Shown here piece after piece: positions 6,053 through 13,414 of a DNA stretch of 35,473 nt. The notes beneath the pieces were generated by a model. It searched no databases, was not told where the DNA came from, and saw nothing but the letters and a program-made list of their open reading frames with translations. The position numbers were made by a program, and so were the translations under genes. Position 1 is the first letter of the stretch; every line of letters begins with the position of its first letter. Origin of the DNA: CAYTWW01 sp043801855 (GTDB lineage Archaea; Nanobdellota; Nanobdellia; Woesearchaeales; GW2011-AR15); assembly GCA_043801855.1 (NCBI GenBank), contig JAZDLQ010000052.1:1-35473 (forward strand), read 5' to 3'.

Positions 6053-6315
6053 TTTTCAAGTTCTTTTAAAAAATCATCTTTAGAGACAGCTTCAAATTCT
6101 CCATTTTCATATCTTTTCCAAGCTGCTTCTGTTCTTCTTGCAAATTCTAAGTCTTCTTCAAAATTTTTATTGAGTTTGCTGGCTTTCTTAATTATTAATT
6201 TATCATCATTCCTAATTATGAAAAGCTTTTCACCTACATCAAATTCGCTTCTAAGATCATTAGGAATCACAATCTGACCTTTTGTACTCATCTTAGTTAT
6301 TCCGACATCAATCAT
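6046..6315 (-). CDS. AbrB/SpoVT-family antitoxin
   Basis: An 89-residue protein. The swapped-hairpin AbrB motif is near the N-terminus: ITKMSTKGQIVIPNDLRSEF, then GEKLFIIRNDDKLIIKK. The acidic C-terminal half should occupy the toxin. The ATG at 6315 is chosen over the in-frame GTG at 6324 because AGGTG precedes it at good spacing. It is the first gene of a co-directional pair with the RelE-like toxin at 5804-6052; AbrB-RelE pairings are known in archaea. Transcription should start near the AT-rich stretch at about 6340-6362. Confidence 0.85.
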   Translation of the reverse strand: MIDVGITKMSTKGQIVIPNDLRSEFDVGEKLFIIRNDDKLIIKKASKLNKNFEEDLEFARRTEAAWKRYENGEFEAVSKDDFLKELEKC

Positions 6316-6426
6316 ATGTTTCACCTAAAGTAAGAACAATCTTACTAAATATATAAATTTAATGTTTTTGCCTTTATGATGTGACTCTATGGAACTTCGT
6401 TCTGGACGAACTTTGCCCTTTTTCTA

Positions 6427-6540
6427 CTCGTCTCCGTTCGCTTTGCTCACTGTGCGCCGAGCCAGAGGGAAATCAGCGAGGGTAGATTACCTAACCGCAC
6501 TGAAAACTTCACTCGCAAAAACAACGTAACAAAGTTATGT
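6427..6540 (+). repeat. Structured repeat, copy 8
   Basis: The core is GGTAGATTACCTAACC (6481-6496). The right half (CACTGAAAACTTCACTCGCAA) is like copy 1 in its end part, ACTCGCAAAAACAAC. The terminal palindrome CGTAAC-AAA-GTTATG spans 6525-6539. The copy is cut at its last bases by the IS630 element. Joining across the element gives GTTATGTATAATCG, identical to the end of copy 5. Confidence 0.82.
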
Positions 6541-6541
6541 A

Positions 6542-7657
6542 TAGTTAGCGCATATAATAATTGTAAATTTTGACCCTAAAATCTGGATTATTCAGTGCTG
6601 AAGTTAATTGCTCTTGGAGTTCTTCAACAGTGTACCAGATTCTAGTTCCTAGCCACCTCTTAATTTTTTTCCAAACCTGCTCGATAGGATTAAGCTTTGG
6701 ACTGTAAGCAGGCAATTGAATTATTTCAAGAACATCTTCGTGCTCTTGATAGAACTTCTGAACTTTGGCTTTTTCGAAATGGTATTTTACTCCATCAAGA
6801 ACTAAAATTATCTTGCCATACTTCCTAACTAAAAATTCAACATATCGAAGATATGTTTCATGGTTTAGCTTATCTGCCATGCAAGATGTAAAAAAACATT
6901 CAGAAAGACCGCCAAAAACAAATATTTTTTCTCGTGTAAAAAGATGTATGATAGTAGGCGAACTGCCTACTTTGAAAATACCTTTTGTAATATGTGCCTT
7001 TACTTGGAAGATGCTCTCATCAATAAATATGATCGTCCATCCAAGGGCAACCTTTGCTTCCACTCGAGATTTGAAGTTTTTTTAAAATCTTCCTGCAATT
7101 TCTTGTTTGCTTTCATGTGTTCAGGTCTGGCTTTTTTAAAATAAAATCCCAGTTCATGAACCAGGATTTCCAGTGCTCTTATTTTATAGCTTACCTTAAA
7201 TTCTTTCTCGATATAGTCTCCCAATATTTTTGTAGTCCATATTCCATATGGATAGCCAACATCTATTGGTTTTCCATCTAACATCTTCTGAATCTTGGCT
7301 TTTTGTAATTTGGTTAATCTGCTTGGTAACCCTGTTTGTTTAATACTAAACCTTCTTTCGATACCTTTCTCATGGATTCTTGATACCCAATCCTTGACTG
7401 TTGTTAAAGGGTAGCCAACATACATGGAAATTTCTTCATAGGTACTTCCATGCTTACGGAACATGCAGGCTTGCAGCCTCATCTTTGCTTTTATATTCTT
7501 CTCATGTTTAAACATCGTTTTTAATTCTGAATAAGAAACAGTCGGAAGAAATGCCTCTCCCTTTGGTATTTGTGTCATTTTCTTACCTCCTTTTATTTCT
7601 ACAAATAGGTAAGATGAACTACTTTATATATTTTACGGAAATATTATGCGCTAACTA
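6542..7657 (-). mobile_element. IS630-family insertion sequence (about 1116 bp)
   Basis: Terminal inverted repeats TAGTTAGCGCATA (left) and TATGCGCTAACTA (right) bound a single transposase region. The element is flanked by TA on each side (6540-6541 and 7658-7659), the target duplication expected of the IS630/Tc1-mariner superfamily. The reconstructed empty site, GTTATG-TA-TAATCG, matches repeat copy 5, which confirms the boundaries. Confidence 0.9.
6545..7578 (-). CDS. IS630-family DDE transposase, read in two frames
   Basis: The N-terminal frame (7578 down to about 7083) carries helix-turn-helix segments, including STYEEISMYVGYPLTTVKDW. The C-terminal frame (to 6545) carries the catalytic triad: Asp in IIFIDES, Asp in LVLDGVKYH and Glu in NPIEQVWKKIK, the D-D-E order of IS630. 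The frames join by a -1 shift at a run of seven A on the minus strand (7077-7083), giving about 344 residues, a normal IS630 length. The run could support programmed frameshifting, as in several IS630 elements, or be an inactivating deletion. The terminal repeats are intact, so the element may still be mobile. Confidence 0.85.
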
Positions 7658-7675
7658 TATAATCGTTTTCTGGTG

Positions 7676-7942
7676 CTAAGACCGATTCAATTTAGAATAA
7701 ACATCTTTTCGATGACCGATGAGAGTTACTTCAACTTTTTTATCAGATTGATTAATATCAACAATCACCCTGTAATCTCCAACACGCAATTTGTATTCAG
7801 GTCTTTCTGCTAATCTTTCAAAGAAATGAAAAGGATTAGCTGATGCAGCCATAATCTTATTGTATATTCTTTCCTTTATTGATTTCTCTAATTTATTTAG
7901 GAAATCTATTGCTTCAGGATCAAAAACTACTTCAAAACTCAT
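7676..7942 (-). CDS. RelE-like toxin
   Basis: An 88-residue protein: FEVVFDPEAIDFLNKLEKSIKERI, then the core ERLAERPEYKLRVGDYRVIVDI and the tail VTLIGHRKDVY. The R-V-G-D-Y-R-V-I-V and G-H-R-K-D-V-Y motifs are classic for RelE mRNA interferases. The start overlaps the antitoxin stop by 4 bp (ATGA), a typical coupled TA pair. It follows the IS630 element and would be the next module (F) after repeat copy 8. GGTGCT at 7672-7677 and AGCACC at 8237-8242 may be its short terminal repeat, but six bases could occur by chance. Confidence 0.88.
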   Translation of the reverse strand: MSFEVVFDPEAIDFLNKLEKSIKERIYNKIMAASANPFHFFERLAERPEYKLRVGDYRVIVDINQSDKKVEVTLIGHRKDVYSKLNRS

Positions 7943-8178
7943 AGCCCAAGCCTTTTCTTAGCTTCATCTGCTGTAAGAAAATTACCGCTTCTGATTCGCT
8001 CTCTTGCTTTTTCAATCTGCATGATTGCTTCTTTGCTAAGCTTTGGTTCTGTTTTTGCTTTTTTAGCAATGTATAATACTTTCTTGATTACTTCATCGTA
8101 ACTCTCATTCTTATATTCTCGAAAAGTGTCTAGATCATATTTTGTTTCGTCGTTTATTCTTATTGTTGTATCGCTCAT
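7939..8178 (-). CDS. RelB/VapB-type antitoxin
   Basis: A 79-residue protein starting at the ATG at 8178, which has AGGTGA about 6 nt upstream; longer in-frame extensions would run through the operator. TIRINDETKYDLDTFR and ESYDEVIKKVLYIAK form a short strand-helix-helix DNA-binding segment. The rest (SKEAIMQIEKARERIRSGNFLTADEAKKRLGL) is the conserved RelB tail that binds the toxin. Two GTATAC-type sites immediately upstream (8189-8218) are the likely autorepression operators. Confidence 0.85.
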   Translation of the reverse strand: MSDTTIRINDETKYDLDTFREYKNESYDEVIKKVLYIAKKAKTEPKLSKEAIMQIEKARERIRSGNFLTADEAKKRLGL

Positions 8179-8188
8179 AAAATCACCT

Positions 8189-8218
8189 GTATACTTATGT
8201 ATACAATTGTATGCATAC
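8189..8218 (-). promoter_or_regulatory. GTATAC operators of the RelB/RelE pair
   Basis: GTATAC-TTAT-GTATAC (8189-8204) and GTATGCATAC (8209-8218) lie just upstream of the Shine-Dalgarno of the antitoxin. The half-site is the same as in the two sites before module B (1439-1524). Confidence 0.65.
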
Positions 8219-8242
8219 TTAAATATTTTTCGATGCAGCACC

Positions 8243-8263
8243 GATACCATCTGTAATGAGGTA
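8243..8263. repeat. 21-bp repeat, copy 1
   Basis: GATACCATCTG followed by TAATGAGGTA. An identical copy lies at 15091-15111. The unit has weak dyad symmetry (TACC...GGTA). It marks the point where the repeat-bounded modules stop. The function is unknown. Confidence 0.6.
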
Positions 8264-8265
8264 AC

Positions 8266-8499
8266 TCACAAACAAAATCCATCATCAACGTAAAACGCTG
8301 CATCCCTTATTCTTTCCAGATAAAAAGTTCTATTCTCGTTTTTTTTATGGCAAAAAGATTCAATTTTGGCAGTATTATCATAGTCTGAATGAATAATCTT
8401 TTTAGGAGTAATTATTCTAGACGTATGCCTGCGAAAGGCATCACAATAATGAATTACCAACTTCGTTTTTTTGTCAATTGATTCTTGAATTATATCCAA
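8266..8499 (-). CDS. Small stand-alone WYL-like domain protein
   Basis: A 77-residue protein. TKLVIHYCDAF...SRIITPKKIIHSDYD, then KIESFCHKKNENRTFYLERIRDA follows the WYL-domain pattern: I-x-Y, R-x-I-x-P, E-x-x-C-H, R-T-F-x-x-x-R-I. WYL domains bind ligands or nucleic acid and usually follow a helix-turn-helix in regulators of defence systems; here no DNA-binding domain is attached. The gene lies next to the RelBE pair but is not tightly linked to other genes. Assignment is by motif only. Confidence 0.55.
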   Translation of the reverse strand: MDIIQESIDKKTKLVIHYCDAFRRHTSRIITPKKIIHSDYDNTAKIESFCHKKNENRTFYLERIRDAAFYVDDGFCL

Positions 8500-8545
8500 A
8501 AACGAAGGTTGTGAAGTGCATTAGTTGAAATGTGTATAAGTAAAA

Positions 8546-9169
8546 TTACTTAACAATTTTCTCAATTAACTCAACAGTTGCATCCATAATTTTTTTATAA
8601 GTTTCTTCCTCTTTAATTAAATAAGGGCATCTAACTTCAATAGTGTCTTTTGAGAAAATTAAGAATGGCTCCCAAACAAGATAACCGAATATATTGTATT
8701 TGAGTTTAAATTCACTAACATAATTTGCAATCTCTTGTAGGATTTCTACAGAGAGATTTGATTTTCCTCTCAAAATTATTTCCTTTGGCATATCTGGGTT
8801 CTTTATTTCGTCATGAAAGGATACAAGTTGATATTTTGGGCCAATTTGAAATGATAAGTTGTGCTTTCGAGTAACTATTATTTTTGTGTATTGTGGATGA
8901 TTACTGCCATATTTCCTAAGCTGGTCAAGCAGTGATAAAGTGAAAGCTTCAATTTTTACATTATAAGACTTGAATTTACCATCCATATAATAATTTTTAA
9001 TGATCTTCTCTTTATTTTCGTTTATAATTTTCAAACCGTTTTTTTCTGCAAATTCTTTAAACTTTTTTGTATTTCGTATAGTTGTCAATATCTCTATTAA
9101 ATAGAATAATGCTACGCATATTAAACAAAATCCAACAAACACCAAAAAACCAATTATACCAGATGCCAT
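8546..9169 (-). CDS. Membrane-anchored hypothetical protein
   Basis: A 207-residue protein with one N-terminal hydrophobic helix (residues about 4-28, GIIGFLVFVGFCLICVALF), then a soluble domain without recognised motifs. The N-terminal helix could be a signal anchor; the rest (TRKHNLSFQIGPKYQLVSF, IILRGKSNLSVEILQEI) is mixed alpha/beta. The start is the ATG at 9169, after AT-rich DNA. The function is unknown. Confidence 0.6.
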   Translation of the reverse strand: MASGIIGFLVFVGFCLICVALFYLIEILTTIRNTKKFKEFAEKNGLKIINENKEKIIKNYYMDGKFKSYNVKIEAFTLSLLDQLRKYGSNHPQYTKIIVTRKHNLSFQIGPKYQLVSFHDEIKNPDMPKEIILRGKSNLSVEILQEIANYVSEFKLKYNIFGYLVWEPFLIFSKDTIEVRCPYLIKEEETYKKIMDATVELIEKIVK

Positions 9170-9328
9170 TTTAATAATTTAAACTTGCTTAATTTTTATA
9201 TTTATTCATTGCACAAAATATTTTTTAAGTGATTTGTTTTTTCTAAAATATTTTTATCATCTGCTAACTGTTTCAGTAGGTGGTTTGTTCTCCAAATTTT
9301 ACCAATTTTTAGTTTTATTTTTAGTCTT

Positions 9329-10078
9329 TTATTTTTTTCTATTTTTGTATGAATTAAACATCTTTTCAAAAATTTCTTCTCTGTTTGGCCCGCGAAAGCC
9401 TACTGGAAGGACATATGCATTACAATTTAATTTTGTTAGGATTTCAATTATGCCTGGCCGCCATGGATCTTTTTCATGATTTACGCCTGTTGGAAATATT
9501 ATTACAGCATTTCCTTTGTTTATTTTGTCTGCTGCCATTTGTAAACTTTTTTTATTCATTATGCCTATTTGTTTCTTGCTCATGTTTTCAAGCAAATATA
9601 AATCATCTATTCCTGTTTTTTTCATTATCGTTTTAGAATCATTGGAATATTTTTTATTAAGTACAGGAAGTATATATTTTGAAGTATTTTTTCCAAGCAA
9701 TTGGAAGGTTTTTACACCAACTAGAAAAATATCTTCTCTTTTTAAGTAAGAGAAAAGTAGCACAAATTCAATTATTCTGTCGTGGCTAAGTCCAACAACC
9801 AATATTGGCTTATTTTTAATCTTAGTAGTAAGAATTTTGTCTGCTGAATAGCAAATATTTGTTTTTTCTAAAAAATCATCTGCGGAAAGTGTTATGCCTT
9901 TATTTGGTAGTATGTTGTTTTCAATACTATACGCATGTTTAATAAAGTTATATATGCCAAAAAATCTATTGTCAATTAAAAAAACTGGCTTTAAAAATAG
10001 CAAATTTTTGCATTTTGTTAAAAAGAGATACACTCCTCTAAGTTTTTTATTGTAGATAAATCTATATAGCAAATGCAT
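9329..10078 (-). CDS. Possible acyltransferase-like protein
   Basis: A 249-residue protein. The segment ILVVGLSHDRIIEFVLLFSYL, VGVKTFQLLG and later AVIIFPTGVN...WRPGIIEIL resembles the order of motifs in PlsC-type lysophospholipid acyltransferases: His-containing motif I, then an F-P-x-G-like motif III. The canonical H-x4-D spacing is not obvious, so the match is weak. Membrane-anchor glycerolipids in archaea are ethers, so the acceptor would be unclear. It is co-directional with, and 23 bp downstream of, thyX. A hypothetical protein is the safe alternative. Confidence 0.4.
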   Translation of the reverse strand: MHLLYRFIYNKKLRGVYLFLTKCKNLLFLKPVFLIDNRFFGIYNFIKHAYSIENNILPNKGITLSADDFLEKTNICYSADKILTTKIKNKPILVVGLSHDRIIEFVLLFSYLKREDIFLVGVKTFQLLGKNTSKYILPVLNKKYSNDSKTIMKKTGIDDLYLLENMSKKQIGIMNKKSLQMAADKINKGNAVIIFPTGVNHEKDPWRPGIIEILTKLNCNAYVLPVGFRGPNREEIFEKMFNSYKNRKK

Positions 10079-10101
10079 TTTTTTGTTTAATCATTAAATT
10101 A

Positions 10102-11604
10102 TTATCTACTCGGTCCTTCACTCTTGTCCACACGCAAATATTTTGCAAGCAGTGGATGCACTTTCGCTAATTCACCATAGCACAACCATGCAATTTTCCT
10201 ATAAGAGATATGGCCTTCTTTACCGCTTCGTAGCTTTATGAAGTGATATAATTCACGTAAATTCCATGTGAATAGTACTCTTTTTTTATATGCAAGCGGA
10301 ATTACGTACTGCGCTTCTTTTTGGAATTCAACTGAAATGAATTTATTTGCAATTGCTGCTTTTTCCATGCATTTTTCATACTTTGCACTTAGTCCAACTT
10401 CATTATATTCATCAGGCATTGAAAACCCATGCTCTGTAGTCAGGTCCTGAGTTGTCTGCGTGCACATCCTATGCCTTTGTATGTCCCTGAACGCACCGTA
10501 ATCAACAAGTACATCAAATGTATAATAAACATGCTCAATTTCCCGCATAGGATAATCATGCTTTCCCATTTTTCCTAAGTATTTGGAAAAAATCTCGTCT
10601 AATTCTGCTTCAGTTAGAGATTTTGTGAAGTCAAGGCACTTATCAAGAGGTTTTTGCATATATTTATAAATAATGGCCGCAGCAATTTTTGCATAAGCTT
10701 CTTTGTCGTAGGATACAATTTTAACAGGTGTGTTATCGTGCTCTGGCATTATTATATCATCGCAAAATTCTTCCATGCCTTTATTAGTTGAAAACATATA
10801 TTCATTTTTATCAGCATATTTTATGAGAGTTGGAATTAGTTTTTGAATCTCAGTTTTCATTTTAATTCCAATTTCAGAATACTCATCAAGTCCGCAGGAC
10901 ATTAATTTGGTTATTGCGTGCTCGTAAACGCGTGCATTGGCTGTCATTGCTAGGTTAGTTAGAGTTCCTGCAGGCAAAACATATCTTGCAATGTCAAATG
11001 CTCTTGCCTTTGAAATAGTTTCATAGAGCTTATCTGTCTGCTCAGGCTTTTTTGGAAACTTACTCTTGACATGTTCAAGCATTTTTTCATAGAATGCCTG
11101 ATACTCATCAAAAAGATGATTCATTGTTTCAATATAGAGCTCTTTAAATTTTGAATCCATTATTTTTTTTGGCCGTATATATCTTGTCTTATCAAAAAGT
11201 TGATACCTAGTTGACTTTTCAGTATAAGATGCCAGTCTATTGTCTTCTATTGCTTTACTTGCAAGAATGCTTACATCTTCAATTGCTACTGAAGCAACAG
11301 CATGCTCAGCAACACTTGAATGGCCATAGCCGACAACCCATCTTTCATGAAATTGCTTTGCTTTTTCCTTTGCAGATGAAAAGTCAATTGAATTATAGCA
11401 GTTAATTAAGCTTCCCACATTAAGATCTTTTTGCTTGATTAGGCTAAGCAGGTTTTCACGGAATGTATTTGGGCTCCTGCTTACATAGGCAAACAACACA
11501 GCAATAACTTCTGGCGGCAGGTTATAAATAACATAAATATTGTTATCAATATTTGTAACATGATTTCTTAAGATTGCAACATCTTCCTTAGAAAAGTTCT
11601 CCAA
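10102..11604 (-). CDS. thyX: Flavin-dependent thymidylate synthase-like protein, tandem ThyX domains
   Basis: A 500-residue protein, twice the length of ordinary ThyX (about 220-270). ThyX makes dTMP from dUMP with FAD and methylene-tetrahydrofolate. Half 1 has GHSSVAEH (94-101), NRLASYTEKSTRY (122-134) and ARYVLPAG (206-213). Half 2 has QRHRMCTQTTQDL (376-388) and YVIPLAYKKRVLFTWNLRE (433-451). The signature RHRxxSxxxxSxRY is divided: half 1 keeps S..SxRY but has DNR for RHR, and half 2 keeps RHR but lacks the serines. The start is TTG at 11604, supported by AGAGGTG about 8 nt upstream; no ATG occurs near the N-terminus. Long ThyX-like proteins of this kind are known from archaea and other lineages; activity is uncertain. 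Confidence 0.82.
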   Translation of the reverse strand: MENFSKEDVAILRNHVTNIDNNIYVIYNLPPEVIAVLFAYVSRSPNTFRENLLSLIKQKDLNVGSLINCYNSIDFSSAKEKAKQFHERWVVGYGHSSVAEHAVASVAIEDVSILASKAIEDNRLASYTEKSTRYQLFDKTRYIRPKKIMDSKFKELYIETMNHLFDEYQAFYEKMLEHVKSKFPKKPEQTDKLYETISKARAFDIARYVLPAGTLTNLAMTANARVYEHAITKLMSCGLDEYSEIGIKMKTEIQKLIPTLIKYADKNEYMFSTNKGMEEFCDDIIMPEHDNTPVKIVSYDKEAYAKIAAAIIYKYMQKPLDKCLDFTKSLTEAELDEIFSKYLGKMGKHDYPMREIEHVYYTFDVLVDYGAFRDIQRHRMCTQTTQDLTTEHGFSMPDEYNEVGLSAKYEKCMEKAAIANKFISVEFQKEAQYVIPLAYKKRVLFTWNLRELYHFIKLRSGKEGHISYRKIAWLCYGELAKVHPLLAKYLRVDKSEGPSR

Positions 11605-11718
11605 GTTTAAACACCTCTAGATAAACATATTTTTTAAAGATTTATAAAAGTATTGTGAAGAAATAAGATGATATTATTATCCATAAATTATATATAAACG
11701 CCACTCCTTCGCTTATTT

Positions 11719-11973
11719 ATGAAAACAAAATGGAATCTCTTTGTTGAGATTTTCGGTTGGTATGGTACCGTTTCAATACTTGGTTCTTACGCGCTAGTTA
11801 GTTTTTCAATAATTGGAGCTGATTCAGTGATATATCAGTTTCTAAATATCACCGGTTCTATTGGTCTACTTGCCATTGCATTAGTTAAAAAAGTATACCA
11901 GTCTGTGACCATAAATATCATATGGGCACTTATTGGGATGATTGCATTACTTAAAATCCTTTTTAAATACTAA
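11719..11973 (+). CDS. CBU_0592-like small membrane protein
   Basis: An 84-residue protein with three predicted membrane helices (about 8-30, 38-56 and 64-82). The opening ...IFGWYGTVSILGSYALVSF and the middle YQFLNITGSIGLLAIAL match the small CBU_0592 family, whose role is unknown. TATA-like TTATATATAAA lies about 20-35 nt upstream. It is divergent from thyX. Confidence 0.7.
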   Translation: MKTKWNLFVEIFGWYGTVSILGSYALVSFSIIGADSVIYQFLNITGSIGLLAIALVKKVYQSVTINIIWALIGMIALLKILFKY

Positions 11974-12014
11974 ATGACTACTTTTAAAAATTGAGTTAAA
12001 ATATCATATCGCAT

Positions 12015-13346
12015 ATGGTTGAAATCTGCACAGTTGGTGGCTTTTCTGAAGTTGGCAAGAACATGACTGTAATTCGATATAAAGGCGAGGCAGTTATACT
12101 TGATATGGGTGTGCAGGTAGATAAATATATTGCAGCTAAGGACGATGCAGAAGATGAAATTGTCAATTTCTCAGACCTTTTGAGAAAAGGAGCTGTTCCG
12201 GATGAGCGGCTGATTAAAGAATGGAGAAAGGAAGTGTTGGCAATAGTTCCGACACATGCGCATCTTGATCATCTTGGTGCAATTCCTTATATGGCAAATA
12301 AATATGATGCAGATATAATCTGCTCTAGATATTCTGCAGCAGTCCTTCGCGCCTTGCTTGAAGAAAAAAATTCAAACCTGAAAAAAAGGATTATAGAACT
12401 TCCAAATAACGCAACTTACAAAGTTTCAGAAAATATTACTATTGAATTTATTGAAATAACACATTCAACTCCTGATACGGTGATGATTGCAGTGCATACT
12501 CCTGACGAGACAATTGTTTATTGCAATGATTTTAAGCTTGATGACACTCCAACACTCGGGAATAAGCCAAATTATAAGAGAATTAAAGCACTTGGAAAAG
12601 AAGGAATTAAGCTTCTTATCATGGACTCATTATATTCACGAGCAAAAAGAAAAACTCCTTCTGAGTCTGTCGCAAGAGAAAGACTTAAAGAAGTCCTATT
12701 TGAGACTGATTTAAGAGGCAAAGGCCTTATTGTAACAACATTTTCGTCGCATATCGCACGGCTTAAGGCAATTGCTGAATTCGGCGAAAAACTAGGCAGA
12801 AGAGTGCTTTTCATGGGGAGAAGCCTTGCAAAATACTCTTATGCGGCGCAGGATTGCGGAATTTATCAGGTAAGCGATCATGCTGAGATTGTTGGCTATA
12901 AGGCTAAAGTTAAAAAAAGGCTTAAAGAGATTGAGCGGGAAAACAGGGATAAGTATATGCTAGTAGTTACCGGTCATCAGGGGGAACTAGATTCTGTTTT
13001 ATCAAGTATTGTTGACGAAAAGATAAATTATAAATTATTTCCAGGAGACATTATCATATTTTCATGCTGTGTCATACCAAATCCTGTTAATATAGCAAAC
13101 AGGAAAGTCCTTGAAGAGAAATTGCTTCAAAAAAGAATTACTATTTATAAGGATATTCACGAATCAGGCCATGCGTCTGGGCTTGATCATAGGGAACTAA
13201 TTTCTATGCTAAAGCCGGAATATATCATTCCAGCGCACGGTGATTCCTCAAAAACAGAGCCGCTATTAGAAATTGCAGAAGAGCTAGGCTATGTCTCTGG
13301 AAAAACAGTGCTTATTATGCACGATGGAGCAATTATTAAGCTTTGA
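12015..13346 (+). CDS. rnj: Archaeal RNase J (beta-CASP metallo-beta-lactamase)
   Basis: A 443-residue protein. Metal-binding motif 2, THAHLDHLG, is at residues 80-88, then THSTPDT (motif 3) and YCNDFKLDD (motif 4). The beta-CASP region includes GHASGLDHRELI and the C-terminal IIPAHGD. This is the 5'-3' exoribonuclease family of archaeal mRNA turnover and rRNA maturation. The length matches archaeal aRNase J, which lacks the bacterial C-terminal domain. The start ATG at 12015 lies in AT-rich DNA without a strong Shine-Dalgarno. It is followed 68 bp later by pcn. Confidence 0.92.
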   Translation: MVEICTVGGFSEVGKNMTVIRYKGEAVILDMGVQVDKYIAAKDDAEDEIVNFSDLLRKGAVPDERLIKEWRKEVLAIVPTHAHLDHLGAIPYMANKYDADIICSRYSAAVLRALLEEKNSNLKKRIIELPNNATYKVSENITIEFIEITHSTPDTVMIAVHTPDETIVYCNDFKLDDTPTLGNKPNYKRIKALGKEGIKLLIMDSLYSRAKRKTPSESVARERLKEVLFETDLRGKGLIVTTFSSHIARLKAIAEFGEKLGRRVLFMGRSLAKYSYAAQDCGIYQVSDHAEIVGYKAKVKKRLKEIERENRDKYMLVVTGHQGELDSVLSSIVDEKINYKLFPGDIIIFSCCVIPNPVNIANRKVLEEKLLQKRITIYKDIHESGHASGLDHRELISMLKPEYIIPAHGDSSKTEPLLEIAEELGYVSGKTVLIMHDGAIIKL

Positions 13347-13361
13347 TAGTTTTTCAAAAAA

Positions 13362-13407
13362 ATATTTAAATATGCGCTTATTTTATTATCTTAAGAAGAT
13401 AGGGGTG
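13362..13407 (+). promoter_or_regulatory. TATA box and Shine-Dalgarno of pcn
   Basis: ATATTTAAATAT (13362-13373) lies about 42-53 nt before the ATG, and AGGGGTG (13401-13407) ends 7 nt before it. The gene has its own promoter rather than depending on RNase J read-through. Confidence 0.55.
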
Positions 13408-13414
13408 CATAATT

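Larger units (their letters stand above)
5769..6426. other. Module E (RelE + AbrB) with a perfect 15-bp terminal inverted repeat
   Basis: TAGAAAAAGGGCAAA (5769-5783) and TTTGCCCTTTTTCTA (6412-6426) are exact reverse complements. They lie just inside repeat copies 7 and 8 and enclose the TA pair at 5804-6315. This is the clearest example of the module-specific terminal repeat. Confidence 0.78.

Noticed and set aside
1..6540. CRISPR array
   Set aside because: The repeats are long (115-180 bp), variable, hairpin-rich and separated by genes of unequal length; there are no short regular spacers and no cas genes.
91..6540. Textbook integron attC sites
   Set aside because: RYYYAAC-like ACCTAAC and GTTRRRY-like GTTAGGT can be read in copy 1, but most copies have GTTATG, the first element sits in a hairpin loop, and no integrase or attI is visible. 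Kept as an analogy, not an identification.
7672..8242. GGTGCT/AGCACC as the terminal repeat of module F (RelBE)
   Set aside because: Only six bases and no repeat copy on the right side; may be chance. Mentioned but not called.
9234..9749. Plus-strand open frames opposite the acyltransferase-like gene
   Set aside because: Hydrophobic frames antisense to an AT-rich gene with no ribosome site; the minus-strand gene explains the region.
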